In this document: in pieces, positions 23,271 to 35,699 of the stretch
How positions within the stretch are numbered: the stretch's first letter is position 1
Layout: each line of letters opens with the position of its first letter
Assembly: GCA_013396525.1 (NCBI GenBank)
Contig: VWYX01000831.1
Location: 310,001 to 374,000 of the forward strand
Reading direction: 5' to 3'
DNA: 64,000 nt
DNA from: Chaetorhynchus papuensis
Taxonomy: Eukaryota; Chordata; Aves; Passeriformes; Rhipiduridae
Notes under the pieces: generated by a model
Databases searched by the model: none
The model's input: the letters and a program-made list of their open reading frames with translations, nothing else
What the model was told of the DNA's origin: nothing
Made by a program: the position numbers and the translations under genes

Positions 23271-25409
23271 TAAATCAGGACAATTTGTCCCTTCTCTGGG
23301 GTGTCTTAATCTGGATGTTTTTTATTTAATTATATACAACTGTTAAAATTAAGCATTCTGTGGGGCTGCTTAATAATATAATGAGCAGTCATTAATATCC
23401 ATTTGATACACTTTTGAGGTACTATTTAATAGAGAATAAAGAATCACGCCACTGAAATATAGTACTGTAAATGTGACGTTATGATGAGTCAAATGCTATG
23501 CTTTTCCTTTTTTCATTAATTTATTTACATGTCTGATGAATGTCATCTTGGTAATATTACAGTAGGAGATGAGCGTAATTGTTACATGAAGGTTACCTTT
23601 TTTTGAGCTGTTTATCATTAGGAAAGCTGCTGATGCACAATGAGGTATTTATGCTATGTGGAATCAGAGCCACACCTCTCTTGTCTGTCTGTTTTTATGT
23701 ATCTATGTTTGGCCATTTCTCATTTCCCCAACAGATTTATGTAGAAAGCTTCTCATACTCTGCTGCCTGACTACAGATTTTTAGAAGAGAGGAGTATGTG
23801 GATCTGGGTGAATAGAATTCCTCCACAGTCATTAGCTATATCCAATAAATAATTTTATCAGATAGGAGAAGTCTTATGATATATTCCTTAGTGCTTGGGG
23901 AAGAAATAGAGGTAGTGCCCAACATACGATTTCTTGCGTGCAGTATGGCTCATGAACTTGGAAATCATTGTCTCTAGCCTCTACTTAATGACCTTGCCTT
24001 CAGAAAGAGGGCCCAGAGAGATGCAGAGAGAGAGCATTTCTTTCCTGAAGCGTCTCCTAAGGCTCTCATTCCTCTCTTTCACTGCCACAGGATGTGGCAC
24101 TGGGAGGTGTTGTCCTGCCCTCCCTTCCCATTTATCACCCAGCCCAGCTGCTTGTCTTGCACTGATTGTGATGCTCGGCTCAGTTCTCCTCCCTCCCTGC
24201 TGTTGTGCTGCTTCACCCACAGGCACCTAGGCACCAGGAGACTCTCGCCTTGCCTCTGCATCTGTCCTACACAGCAGGCACGTCCCTCCTGCTGCCCACC
24301 TGGGCAAGAACAGAGGTTGTACAAACCCCACATTAGACAAGTCTCGGAGGAAAATGAGGAAAATTTCTGCATCTGTGGTTTTTTGAGTTTCAGATTTCAT
24401 TTATAACTGCTAAAACTTGCAAAGAATCTTATCTTCAGGACTTAGCCTGCCGAATTGTTGTTTTTGTTTTTCCTGAAAGAGCTTAGGCTGCTGTTATTTT
24501 CATTTTGTCAACCAAGATATTCACGTTTATGCTGCCACCTGTTTTGTTGCCATATGTTAGGTGTTTATGAAATGGTTAATACTACATTTAAAAAGCTGGA
24601 ATTCAGTTCAGTTAATTTAGTGTGATAATTTTGCAATAATGATACTTCCTTGAATAATGTCTTCCAAAATGTTATTTGTTCTTGTAATAGTTGTTTCATT
24701 GTGTGTTGTTTTGTGAACATTAAATGTGTCATAATTTATTTTCTGACAACAATTTGTGCATTTCTCTGCCTGTCCCTCAGTATCTTTAAATTGTCTGGCG
24801 GGAATAAAAATCACACAGGTGAAAAATATAATTAAAAAAGAGTATACCTAGTAGGAACCTCTTTTTGGGAGGGGTTCCCAAAGGGGAGGTGGGAGTAATT
24901 GTCCCAATGGGAGATGGCTTTTCATCATCATAGATAACTCACTGCCAGAGCAGACCATGTAACCATGGAAAATACAAAGGAAGAGTGCTGAAACATTCTT
25001 CTTCAGTCTCAGATGACCCCTTCAGTACTATTATAAGCTAGGATTAATTATTTTAAGTACAGAACCTATAATAAGGATTATGGTCTAGTTTACTTTGCAT
25101 ATGCTTTAAATATGTAAATCCTGGTGAGGGTAGCACTGCTTTCTGAGACAGAAACACGTAGTGCCATATATTTTTAATTTGACAAACTTGAAACAGAAGA
25201 GACCTACTCAAAAATCTATCAAGAGCTGGTAGGATTTGTATGATTATTCCATGCTTAAAAAAAAAAAAAGTTTTAATGAATTAAGAAGCAATTTTTCAAA
25301 AGAACACTCAAGAAAAAAGGCTCATAAGTTAAAAGCATGGTCTGAGACTGTCTTGAATATCCACTTCAGCTGAATCAAGTGAAGCAGAAGCTCTTTTTCT
25401 ACCTTATCA

Positions 25410-25451
25410 TGTGTGTGTGTGCACACACGCACACACACATAAACACACACG
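25410..25451. repeat. (GT)n(CA)n inverted microsatellite
   Basis: A GT run passes directly into a CA run. This makes a near-perfect inverted repeat centred between 25421 and 25422 (arms 25410-25421 and 25422-25433, one mismatch), followed by more CA. Strict purine/pyrimidine alternation over about 30 bp favours Z-DNA or cruciform structure. Confidence 0.85.
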
Positions 25452-26769
25452 TGTAAAGTTGCCCTGTTGGTAGTTAAGGGTCATTTAAAAGAATGAAAGC
25501 AATTGAAATGAGTTTCCCCTGAACCAGAATCTGATACGTTCCTGGGATGGTTCTGTTTGATATGTCAGGTTGAATCAATACCAAAGTAAACCTCCTGAGT
25601 TTGGTCATTGCTACTCTGGTGTCTTTGTATAATCCATAGATGACTTAAATTGAACTTGAAACTCTCATTCCGAATGAGCTTGGTTTTTACTCTTCTCAAG
25701 GCCTTTGTCACACAGGGCTATGGAAGAATCATAGTGTGGTAAGTAGTACTAATCTAGTGAATAAACAGAATTAGCTTAATCAACCTCCTCTTTCCTCCAG
25801 GTTCTTAGTTTTCTGGTTTTAAAAGTACTCTGAATAAAAAGCTTTCAGCCATATTTCACAGCTCTACTGCTGTTTTCTTGCAACAAAAACCTAAAGTGAA
25901 TTATCATTCTAAAGACAAAATAGGCAAAAAGAGCAGAAAACAAATGTCTCCCTAGTCCCACAGTGTCCTTCCTATGGTAAAGTTTCAGGCCCGCAAATTT
26001 CCATGGCTGCCTGAACAAAACAAAACCCCACACTGCTTCTCTGCTTGCCTACAAAAATCTCCTTTCCTGGAATGTACTCTCTGCTCAGATGCCTTCTGGA
26101 CAGTATTTCTCCTGCAGCCTCTGCCCTACCCTTATTTCTACCTTCTCACCCTCTGCCCTATAAAAATCTCCTTTTACTTGAAAAAAAATTCCAACTGATG
26201 TGTGACGGCCACAAAAAGAGGCATTTTTTCCACACCCAGCCACAGCATTTTGAACAATGCATGTGTGTAAGAAACAGTAACAAATGAATACTTATTTTAC
26301 TACTGTTAAAGATATGATTGATAAAAGTAATCAATCAAAGTTACCAATGCAGTCTTTTAGGTAGTAGTTTGTATTCTTTGCTTTTACAAAGTTAGAAAAA
26401 TGGCGAAATTTTATATAAAACCATCTCTTAGATACTCTATCCCAGCAATTATGGTTATATTTATAGCTGAATGACTGTTATTATTTCATATAATCAGACA
26501 ACTTTAATTATATGTGTGGTATGTATCTTATCTCCATGACCACTCTGCACTTAAAACTCTTTCGTTTGCTTTCTTCCCCAATGTAGTTAACCCTAGCTGG
26601 GGCTAAACAGGCCATCACGGTTGTATATAAGTTGGTCTGCAAGCATCAACTTTTTATGTGTGTTTTCTGGTGCTATCCACTTAGACCTTCAGGAAAGCAG
26701 ACAGGGAACTCTTTGTTTCCCTCAGAGTTAAGTGTTTAATGTCCATTTCTATGTACTTGGCCTCTACTC

Positions 26770-26816
26770 TATATATATATATATGTGTATATATATGTGT
26801 ATATATATATATATAT
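26770..26816. repeat. (TA)n microsatellite with TGTG interruptions
   Basis: Forty-seven bases of TA repeat are interrupted twice by GTG. This is a typical variable AT microsatellite. Confidence 0.95.
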
Positions 26817-27127
26817 CTATCTCAAGGAATATAAATTCTGACAGGAGAAATGAAAACATTTCTGTATAATGATGTATTATTCATTTCCATATAATTCTCA
26901 TTCTGAAACGTGTGCACATTGAAGCAAAAATAGAACCTTTCTATTAAAAACAAGTGCATGTCCAAGACTGCCTTGTTTAAGCACTGGCAAACTTAAGAGT
27001 TAATTGCTAGATAGGTTAAGGGATTTAGACAAGTAGAAATTTAAAACTTCCCACACCTAACCTTAGGAGCAAATTGAGCTTCAAGTGTGGAATTCAGACC
27101 CCCAGTTAGTTACCCGGTCTCCATCTG

Positions 27128-27352
27128 AAATACACAGAACAGGTGAGGTTGGAAGTGGCCTCAATGTTATTGTATCCTCTTCCCTTGCTCAAACAGTTGC
27201 CTAGGACTGTTTCCAGATGGCTTTTGTATATCTCCAGGAATGGAGGAGACTCTACAACCTCTCTGGGCAGCCTGTTCTGTTGCTCAGTCACCCACACAGT
27301 AAAAGGGTTTCTTCATATGAAGCTTCTGCTCTTTCAGTGCCCATTCCTTCTT
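27128..27352 (-). mobile_element. CR1 LINE fragment, 3' end (antisense)
   Basis: Read on the plus strand, this matches the well-known reverse complement of the avian CR1 3' region. The order is GAGGTTGGAAG, then a CTCAAACAG/TTGCC block, 'ACTGTTTCCAGATGG', 'ATATCTCCAGGAATGGAG', 'ACAACCTCTCTGGGCAGCCT', 'CACACAGTAAA' and 'GTGCCCATTCC'. It is truncated at both ends. It lacks the terminal octamer repeat and all but the last part of ORF2. Divergence is moderate. It cannot move by itself. Confidence 0.88.
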
Positions 27353-29553
27353 GAATAGTTGGCATAGATGGCATTGCTCATTCATTCAGGGGTTTACAGC
27401 TTAAAATACAAGAAGACCTTCAAGTTCTAATAGTAAATAAAGTTTTTTATGTTTGAATAAAGGCTGAGGAAGAGCTCCAGACCTATTGTTAGAAACTTAG
27501 ACTGCAAAGATATGTCTCAATATCTATTTTATGGACCACATAATCTAAATACACAGAGTGGTGCAGTAAACAAATTTACGAACTCATCCCCATATTCAAG
27601 AAGGAATTGAAACTTCTTGAGTCTTCTGCTGCTTCAGTAAGTGCTCTTGGAGTGCTTGCTGTGGTTTATTGCTATTTTTCGCATGGCACTGGCTTTTCTT
27701 GAAGTCAACAAAAAGCCAGATGATTTTACTAGGGTAGTACCAGGCTGAAACTAGTATGCACTGCCTCTCAATGAGGCTTCTCACCATACCTGGAGTACCT
27801 GACTGGCCAGGTCACTCTTGGTTCACTTGTAATCAAGGCAGAGCAAGCTCCTCACTGTCATGTGAATGGAAGAGTCATTCACACCTTGCCACAATGGCCA
27901 CATATTGCCCTAGAGAAAAATTGTCTACATCTAGTTATACCTCCTGTACAGAGGTAATGTAATAGAAACACCAGTGGAACTCTGCAATAGATGGTCACTT
28001 CCAAGCCCTGGACTATCCACCCATGTTATGGCATTGTCTTGGAAAGGTTCATGGAGAGGCACAGTAGATGCCCAAGCATGATGTAGACCAACAATGTAAC
28101 CCAGCAGACTGCAGAATGGGACTAACTCGACCACCAAAGACAAGAAGGCCACAGTAGGATGTACACCTCCGTTCTTTGGAAATCAAGCATCCAACTACCT
28201 ATTTAGAGTCATGAAAGAAGGGAATACTTAGCTTACAGTGGAAAAAGACTAACATTTTTCTTAGTTTTCATTAAAGGTCCAACTCAGCGGGTTTATCTGC
28301 AGTAGATCTTCTGTGTAAACTGAGCCTGGGCAGACTTCTCTTCCTTTGTTGTTCAAATATGCACAGATTTTAGAATATCTCTATTCAGGCTTTACTCTTT
28401 ATCCTCAAATTTAAATAAAGGTAATCACATAATGGCACAGACATGAATCGTTTTTCTAATGTTCATGTCTGTCAGTCAGTTTAATGTTCTGTCTACTTAT
28501 AAAGGTGTCTGTATCCTAGTATAAATAAGGCTCTGTACAAAAACGCTTTGAATTTATGTGTGTTGGCCTCATTTTCAACATATTGCTCTGTGTTAGTCTT
28601 TCTATCTTTAAAACAGATTTTTGCCTTTCTGTCTACTCTGCTACTGTCTACTGAGCTCACTGTCTGGTATTTGAAAATTGCCTAAATTAAAAAAAAAATC
28701 ATACTTCAGTGTGCTAATGTATGCTGCATTTATACAAAGTTTGAAAGTAGGAGAAATTAAGTGTTTTAGCAATTGCACAAAAGTAGCTGATAATTCTGTA
28801 ATGGTTTTCAGTGTTTGGTATAATTAAACTATATATTTCATCATCCGTGTAACATATGCACTGTATTTTTTAAAAAGAAAATTTCCCATGTGAATACTGA
28901 ACTCTTTGTGATGTAAAAACTCATAAAAAGTGGTCATGACCCTGTTGTGAATATCCTGTGTGCTGGTGGAAAACTGTAATAGTTAAGCTCTGATTTCAGA
29001 AATTACCTAGATGTAATAAAACAGGGTTTCCAAAGAGTCTCATCAAAGTAAGGGAACAAAAGAGAAGCCTATACTGTAACTGTCATATTGTCAAAAACAG
29101 CAGTGCTGATATTTTCTGTCTCTGTATTGCCCCATGAAATCCTCCTAGAGATAATCATCTTAATTATATTGATCTTTTGGGAATACTGATAAAGTTAGAT
29201 GATAATGAGCTGTTGGCTGAGCAGGGGCAGCTGTAAGCCTTTCATGGACTTTTTCCAAATTCTTAAAAATATCGAGAGAATAAAATACAGGTAGCATCAT
29301 GCTCTTTCTCTAGTAATACCCTCTTTGCTGAGTCTTTTTTCACCTCATTATCCCAACATTCATCAGCATAAATATACTTTGTTTTTTCGTAAATGCTACA
29401 AAAGAGTTCTTTGCCAAATTCTTTTCTAAGTCATATTTTGTGGGAGAAGGAAATGTTAAAATACCCTCAGAAGGATAGAGAATACAGTTTTAGCTGAGAG
29501 TCTAAAGCTGGTTTAGTTCTGCAAATTAGTGCAGTCCACTATGCCTTTTTTTC

Positions 29554-29573
29554 TTTTTTTTTTTTTTTTTTTT
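29554..29573. repeat. Homopolymer T run (20)
   Basis: An uninterrupted T20 lies inside a T-rich stretch (29546-29573). No adjoining retro-element was recognised on the minus strand. Confidence 0.9.
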
Positions 29574-31283
29574 CTGGTGTGCTTGATCTATAGGCAATTT
29601 ATATCCCATCTCCAGGAATGCCTACCTGAATATGAACATGTATAAGTTTTGTGCCTTTAATTGTTGTATTTTGTTTGTTTGGTTTTTTTAACGTGGACAG
29701 TTAATGCAAAATAAGTCATGATGTCCGATCCCTCAGATTCTTTAAATGGTGGCCAGAAGAACCACTGTTAACAGATGCACTCCCTTGATATTGTAATTTA
29801 AGTTTTCTCTGATAGAACTTTGGCCATGCTCCACAAAACTTTGCAGCTGTCTGCTTGGATTACATCTAGCAGCAAATTAAATAAGACAACCTGGTAGTAT
29901 TTGTTTATAAATTGATGCCAGTGAAGCAACACAGGTAGACAATTTCACTGGTACACACAAAACACACATTCATATGACTGTAAATAAACAGATTTCACAG
30001 GAACCAATGTAAATATTACCTGCCATGTTCTTCTGTATTTACACCAATGTGAGTGAAAGTTTCATGTTTCTTTAATAAAAGTTTTCATGTTTCTTTCAGG
30101 TAAGAGAAGGCTGAAACATTTACATTTTTCAAGTTTTTGTATATCGAACTGGAATACTTTAATACTGCTTATTAAAATACAGAAGTATTCCAGCCTTTTT
30201 CTTCCTATCCTCTCTTCTTTGAAAAAACAATGCTTGGTTGGTTGTGCAGCCATACATACCAACCAAGTGTTTGTGTGAGGCTGTGTGAAAATACAAGTTG
30301 GGCCAGTATCTCATGTACAGATTTTAATTTCTTATTTTTATGTATGTGGTAATTGTCATTAATTTGATGGCAAATATATAGCTGAATAGAAGGACCATCT
30401 TGGATAATTGAAATAAAGAGAAAATACAATGAAGCAGTGGTGTTTCTCCTGAATCTAACTGTGGTAAGAGAAATTTGAAACGATACACAACCTTATGAGA
30501 TACTGCTTCTTGAATATATAATCTGACTTTCTGAATAGAGCTACCTTGCCAGCAGTTCTACATTTTCTCTTTACCATACCCACACTGGAAGGATGGAAAT
30601 TCCATTTTTCTTTTATCTTCAGTGACTCCAGAGGCAAAAAATTCCTTGGTCATCACTGTTCCTAGTGCTGTACTTTATGAAATTTATATGCAGTTCCAGA
30701 AAGTGTGTTAGAAATTGACTTCAGGGAATCTATTAACTTGCAAGCATGGCAGATTCCCAAGTGTAATTTATGGTTTGCAGAAATATGGGATATTTATTGT
30801 CATCCTTTTTCTAGTGGTAGAAATTATGTGCGTGTGTGGGTCTGAATTTATCATTTAGTCCGTACAGAGGTAAGGTCAACAATGGCTAATCATGTCAAAT
30901 ATACACCTCAAATATATACTACTTTTATTTTGAAGCATCTCAAGTTAGAGCAAATTAAGATTACATGATCTTAGTTGACCTTCTTTTTAAATGTGAGTTC
31001 TAAACAGCAGAATTGATAACAGGGCTTTCTAATGCTGCCTTTCCCCTCCTCTTTAGATCATGTTGCGTGTGTATGTATGTATGTGCATGTGTGTATTTAT
31101 ATAAGTTTATATGCCACTGTTCTCAACTGTATTATTTCTGGCAGTACTATGAAAGGGTGATTGGATAGAAAGAGTTCTCAAGAGCCTCTAATAGATTTCA
31201 ATCCCATCTGCCTGCTGCTCTGTTTTGCTCTGAGTCAAGTATTTTTTTAAGCTGATAATTGAAAACCTATCTTGTTCTTACAG

Positions 31284-31339
31284 AATGGCTTTGCTGTTGT
31301 AAGGCCCCCAGGCCATCATGCTGAAGAATCAACAGCCAT
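31284..31339 (+). CDS. HDAC9: HDAC9 coding exon, active-site PPGHHAEE segment
   Basis: Internal exon of 56 bp. It starts in phase 0 and ends after two bases of a codon (AT|G, Met). It reads NGFAVVRPPGHHAEESTA plus the split Met. The histidine pair aligns with His802/His803 of HDAC4, which polarise the zinc-bound water. The acceptor is 'ttcttacag' and the donor is 'gtaagt'. Codons are A/T-ending for the most part, unlike the previous exon. The short 242-bp intron after it is normal for this part of the gene. The sequence is essentially invariant among class IIa HDACs, so this exon alone would not separate HDAC9 from its paralogues. Confidence 0.97.
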
Positions 31340-31581
31340 GTAAGTACCAGGGAATATTGCCCATCTTGGAGCACTAAGGTTACTGGCAATCACCTGCATT
31401 GTGCATGTCTCTGAAGAACTGTAATTGTTAGCAGATGACTGAAAAGGCTTTCTAGGTACTCCCAGAAGCAGATTTATGGCCTCAGAGATCATATAGCATT
31501 TTTTAAAATGCTCTGAACATTATTTATAGCTGTTTTCCTGACTGATGTGCTTTCTTATTTCTGTTCTTCTCTATTCCACAG
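31340..31581 (+). other. HDAC9: Short HDAC9 intron (242 bp)
   Basis: The donor is gtaagt. The acceptor is 'ctattccacag', preceded by a T/C-rich tract. There are no repeats and no other feature. The intron splits the Met codon ATG after its second base. Confidence 0.95.
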
Positions 31582-31669
31582 GGGGTTCTGCTTTTTTAAT
31601 TCGATTGCAATTACTGCCAAATACTTGAGAGACAAGCTAAATATAGGCAAGATATTGATTGTAGATCTG
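31582..31669 (+). CDS. HDAC9: HDAC9 coding exon, FCFFNS to VDL segment
   Basis: Internal exon of 88 bp. Its first base completes Met, and then it reads GFCFFNSIAITAKYLRDKLN and ends KILIVDL in phase 0. The donor is gtatgt. The Phe of GFC aligns with Phe812 of HDAC4, one wall of the acetyl-lysine channel. The Asp of VDL precedes the zinc-binding Asp by two residues. A leucine stands between the two aspartates (VDLDV), where HDAC4 and HDAC5 have tryptophan. This, together with the KYLRD helix, is the best local evidence for HDAC9 (paralogue sequences from memory). Confidence 0.97.
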
Positions 31670-32079
31670 GTATGTATTCTTGGCAAGCATCACACTCACA
31701 GTGCATCTAGGTAAAAGATAATGAATTAGTATTTATATGTCAGACTTTCCTGCTTTTAATACCTACAAGCAATAAAGGTGTGCATTTCCTCTGATTTTGG
31801 GAACTCATTAAAGCCAGGATGGCAGTACTGAAGCTATAAACATCTATGTTTCACTTTAATGGTGTTAACTGCAATTTAATGAGAAGAAGGCACAGATCAG
31901 GGCAACTTTTATGGTCCTTAAATGAATTGATACTTCCACTGTTAAAATAACCCTACAGAACTCAAGTTTACGTTTCCCTACAGAATAGAAACTTTAAGTC
32001 ATCAGATATTCTTTAAAGAATGTTGTTGTATTGGTAATGAAATTTCTCAATGATTCAACTTGTGTAGCTTTGATATTAT

Positions 32080-32600
32080 TAAACAGATCGACAGGTCATT
32101 CTCTCCAAGAAGTGTGCCAGGTTTTGGTGGTTCCCTGAAGGAAAGCCATGTGATTAAAAATCCACTTGATTGGATTAGTCTTGTATTTTAATAGAAGGCA
32201 TTCTTACACGATACTTAATCCATTTAACAAATGGATTATTTAAATGCAGATGACATTTGGCATGTTGGCTATATTATTTTCATGAATAATGAATTGGAGC
32301 TCTGCCTTGCACTTAAAGGATCAGCCCAATGCACAGCCCAAGGAAAGTTGAATGCTGATTTATGAGCACCATTTTTGTTTTCCTACAGTTCATGACGAGG
32401 TGTAATAGGGTGTCTGACAAAGCATAGACAGGAAATGAACCCTGGCATCAAAACCTAACCTGTTACATCTGCACTTAATTAATTTTTGCAGGTGATAAAA
32501 GATTTAAAGACGAAATATGTTAAAGGGTTTTTGAAGTGCAGGGCTTAATAGTCTAAATCTTGTTCATATCTGCACTCATAATTAAATCTTATTGTGGAGT
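32080..32600. promoter_or_regulatory. Candidate intronic enhancer-like block
   Basis: This is non-repetitive sequence with many homeodomain-type cores: an inverted TAATCC pair at 32216-32238, CTTAATTAATTTT near 32470 and CATAATTAAATC near 32580. E-boxes are present as well, including CAAATG at 32228-32233. It lies 0.4 to 0.9 kb after an HDAC9 catalytic exon. No coding potential or transposon signature was seen. A role in regulating TWIST1 or HDAC9 is inference from the known enhancer content of this locus. Confidence 0.25.
32216..32238. repeat. Perfect inverted repeat carrying two TAATCC sites
   Basis: The arms TAATCCATTT (32216-32225) and AAATGGATTA (32229-32238) flank AAC. Each arm ends in TAATCC, the core preferred by PITX/OTX-type (lysine-50) homeodomains, in inverted orientation. 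The centre contains the E-box CAAATG. This geometry suits a homeodomain dimer site, but no protein is shown to bind. Confidence 0.8.
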
Positions 32601-33085
32601 CATGGCCTTACCATCTAGCACTTTTGTTCAGTTAAACATGCGTACTGACTGTTGAAGAGAAGCAGAGAAAGGGGGAGTGTGGGAGAAGGAATGGCAAGTG
32701 AAAAATGACTGGTAGAATAAGTCTGTGGGTAGGTTAAATATTCTTAGAATGCTTTTCAAATATTTCTCAGATTGTTCTTCTGTCATTTAGAAACATAATT
32801 ATAAACTGCCAGAAACTATTATTTTTGAAAAATTCACTTTTACTGTATGTTATGTCTGTTTGCTGACTTGAATCTTTCAGTTCATTGCTGTAAATTCTGG
32901 CCAAAAGTGAACTCTCTTTATTCTCATCTTTTTAATAGGAAAAGCCTACTCAAAGTTCCTGAATGTTTTTAAGTCTTTTTGTCTGTAAACGTTACATTTG
33001 CCTTGTTGGGAAAACACTTCCCTTTGACGTACTTAGCCAATAAGCACTTAGAAACTCAGCTTCAGTTTTTCAAGACAAGGTTAAA

Positions 33086-33117
33086 TGTGCAAATCATTAC
33101 CTGTGCAAATGATTACC
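33086..33117. repeat. 16-bp tandem repeat with POU-like TGCAAAT cores
   Basis: TGTGCAAATCATTACC (33086-33101) is followed directly by TGTGCAAATGATTACC (33102-33117), with one difference. Each unit has TGCAAAT, the octamer half recognised by POU factors, and ATTA-like sequence next to it. It may equally be a neutral slippage duplication. Confidence 0.85.
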
Positions 33118-35699
33118 TGTGAAGCTGCCTATCCTTACCCAGGAAAGTAGATAGGGAATTTTCAGCTTTTCTCCAACTGTCCCATTGACCAGAATAACTC
33201 AGCTGGTGAAAAGGAAGAAATATATGGCTGACATAGAGTATTTCATTCCTGGAGCAGTTGCAATCCAGTCCCTAGTCTGCTCCATGGTCAGAGCAATGAT
33301 GTACAAAAATTCATATGGAAAATTTCTTATGCATGCAAACTATGGATAAATCACAGGCCAAACTGAATGAATGAACAAGTTAATAGTGATGTCTTTATTC
33401 CCACCAACAGAGTTTGGAGCATCTGAAGGAAAGAATGGAATTACAGATGTTAGACTTGAAATTAACCTTTAAGACTATATTTTGATAGTGACTAGCACAG
33501 CAGGACCCCATGCATGTTGGCAACTATACATGTTACTACAATATAAATATTAAAAATAATATCCAATCCCACACACTAAAGTGTATTCTAGTTACAAATT
33601 AAGTGTAGTCTTAATAGCTGCTACATGTCTTCATGTATCTTCCCTTCATCTATTTCTACACTGAAATAAAAGACCAATCTGACAGGGTTTTTTCCCTCAT
33701 TCCACCATTTGGAAAAATCTCTGGTTTTGAACTGACTTATATACCTTGAATACATTTGATCTAAGGGCGGAATATGAACTCATTTCCCACATGCTAACAT
33801 CCGCAGTCTTAAAGAACACATTCCTTTGTCTAATCAGGGAAGTTACTGCTCTTCAAAACAGAGCCCTTAGTAGAATTAAAGTTGAAACAAGAAAGCTAGC
33901 TTTGAGGTTTGAATAATAATAAAAAAATAGTAAGAAAAAAAGATCTCTCTATGCCCCTTTAACATTTTTTCTCCTCTTTTGGAAACTGTTACAGCAAGAA
34001 TATATCTAAAGTCCCAAATATGTATGGAAAAGAAAGATTAATTAAAATAGCAAAATGAAGTCCTACTGTGTCCCTGCAGATCCATCTATGTGCCCAGCAT
34101 AGCTTGTCAGGCTGTTGAAATCCTTATTCCTAGATCATCCATACTTGCATTTATGCTAGCAGGAATTGAGTCTGTTTTGGAGTAAACCAATTAATTCTGT
34201 CTCAGCAAAAAACTGAATGGGATTCTGGGGTTAGTCTGCGTGCCAGATTTTACTTCATTTGCCAGTCAGAACCATCTAACACTACACTGGCTGCCTTGAA
34301 ATCTCCAACACCCTCATACCAGTGTGTTCTCCTTTGCACGTCTAATGTGTTACATTTAACCTTGGCATTAAGTCACAGTTGGGCTGTAACTCCATCCTCA
34401 TGTTGTTTCAAGTATTTTCAACAAAGAAAAGAAAAGAAACTCTCATAATATTACCCTGCCGAGGTCCCAGAGGAGGTCCAAGTCAAGCACAATGCAGTAC
34501 AAGTAGGACTCAATCAATGTAGAGAGTTCTGAACAGTGTGGGGGAAACTCATGGGCTGCATCAGCTGGCAAGGAGGGCAAGCAATGGTCAGTGCTTGCTG
34601 TGCTATTGGCAGTGCACACCTTGAGGTACAACTTGAGCCCTCCTGGAGTCTAGGCATTTTGAGGAAAATGTGACCTTTGTTTCTTGGACACTAAATTTGA
34701 TTTAGACCTCATAACATTTATAAAATAAATACAGACTTGGTGACAGTGACAGGGTTCCCATTCAGTGTACTTTGTGTGTCCCCCTTAGTTCTCTAAATCA
34801 AAAATTTCAAAGTGAGGGCTTTTTTTTACTTTTCTTTTGCTGAAAGGCAAGTGGATTTTCCATTTTCACTTGTAAAATTCTTGTGTGTCTAAACACACAG
34901 AATAGTAGAGAAAACAAACTAAAAAAAAGGAAAAGTCTGCATCATCAGCCTTTGTTATGGATATACTGTCAGCATTTCTTTGTCAGCATTTTATTTAATG
35001 ACAGAATTTTATTCACTGCCGTTATATAATGTTTGAAATATGGAGACTGGCCAAGGTCACTCCTTGATTGTGGAAGGCACCATCCTATCTGCCAGATGAT
35101 TTAATAGCTAATGAGATCATATTCCTATGTCTTCAACTGTTGCCGTCATGATTTTGCAAAAATGAAGTATGAAGTCCTTTCCGCATCTGGCATCTCTTTT
35201 GATGTGGATCTAACTGCTGAGGGACTGAACTGAACTGAATGTTTCAAGAAAGCCAATTTACTCAGCTGGTCGCAGAGCCTTTGACCTCAATAGTGGAACT
35301 TGGCAAATCAATGAATACTCTTATGTTTAGTGTTCTGTCAAGAATTGTGAAAAAGCTCTGTAAACCATAGATCCTTCTGCAAAATACTAGTTTGTAGTTT
35401 AAACATTAGTCTTTCTTCAGAGGCCAATGAGGCTAGTTAATTAAGCCTGAGGGGTTATGAACTGTTGGCAGTTAATAAGTCATAAAATTCCTCCATAAAA
35501 CAGGATGCTAGATTCCATCACTGAGGCAAGGAGTACAAAGAGCCGGTGTATAAATATCTAATTGTACAAAAGGACTGGGATTTCTCAATGACTGCTCATC
35601 TGGAGTCTCCAGGGCACGCTCACTATGGTTTCCTGATTTTTAGAAGCCAGTTTAAAAAATGAGTGCATTAAAGAGTAATTTGCCTGAAAGTTCAGGAAG

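Larger units (their letters stand above)
19554..31283 (+). other. HDAC9: HDAC9 intron, about 11.7 kb
   Basis: The donor is gtgagg and the acceptor is 'gttcttacag'. The first 450 bp is CpG-rich and contains a G-quadruplex motif. After about 20200 the sequence is ordinary AT-rich intron. It contains a G/T-rich tract with a GTTT repeat (23133-23270), a GT/CA inverted microsatellite (25410-25451), a TA microsatellite (26770-26816), a CR1 fragment (27128-27352) and a 20-T run (29554-29573). A locally GC-richer, pyrimidine-rich stretch at about 24040-24310 has no recognisable content. No other exon was seen. Confidence 0.85.

Noticed and set aside
24841..24895. GGG-rich segment considered as a G-quadruplex
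   Set aside because: One loop is 8 bases, outside the usual limit of 7.
27743..28160. Moderately complex segment with a 73-codon minus-strand frame, considered as a possible retroviral pol or LTR fragment
   Set aside because: No integrase, RT or protease motif could be identified and no LTR ends were seen. The resemblance was too vague to report as an element.
34443..34640. Segment with a 62-codon minus-strand frame, considered as retro-element or old coding sequence
   Set aside because: No recognisable motif and no matching frame on either side.
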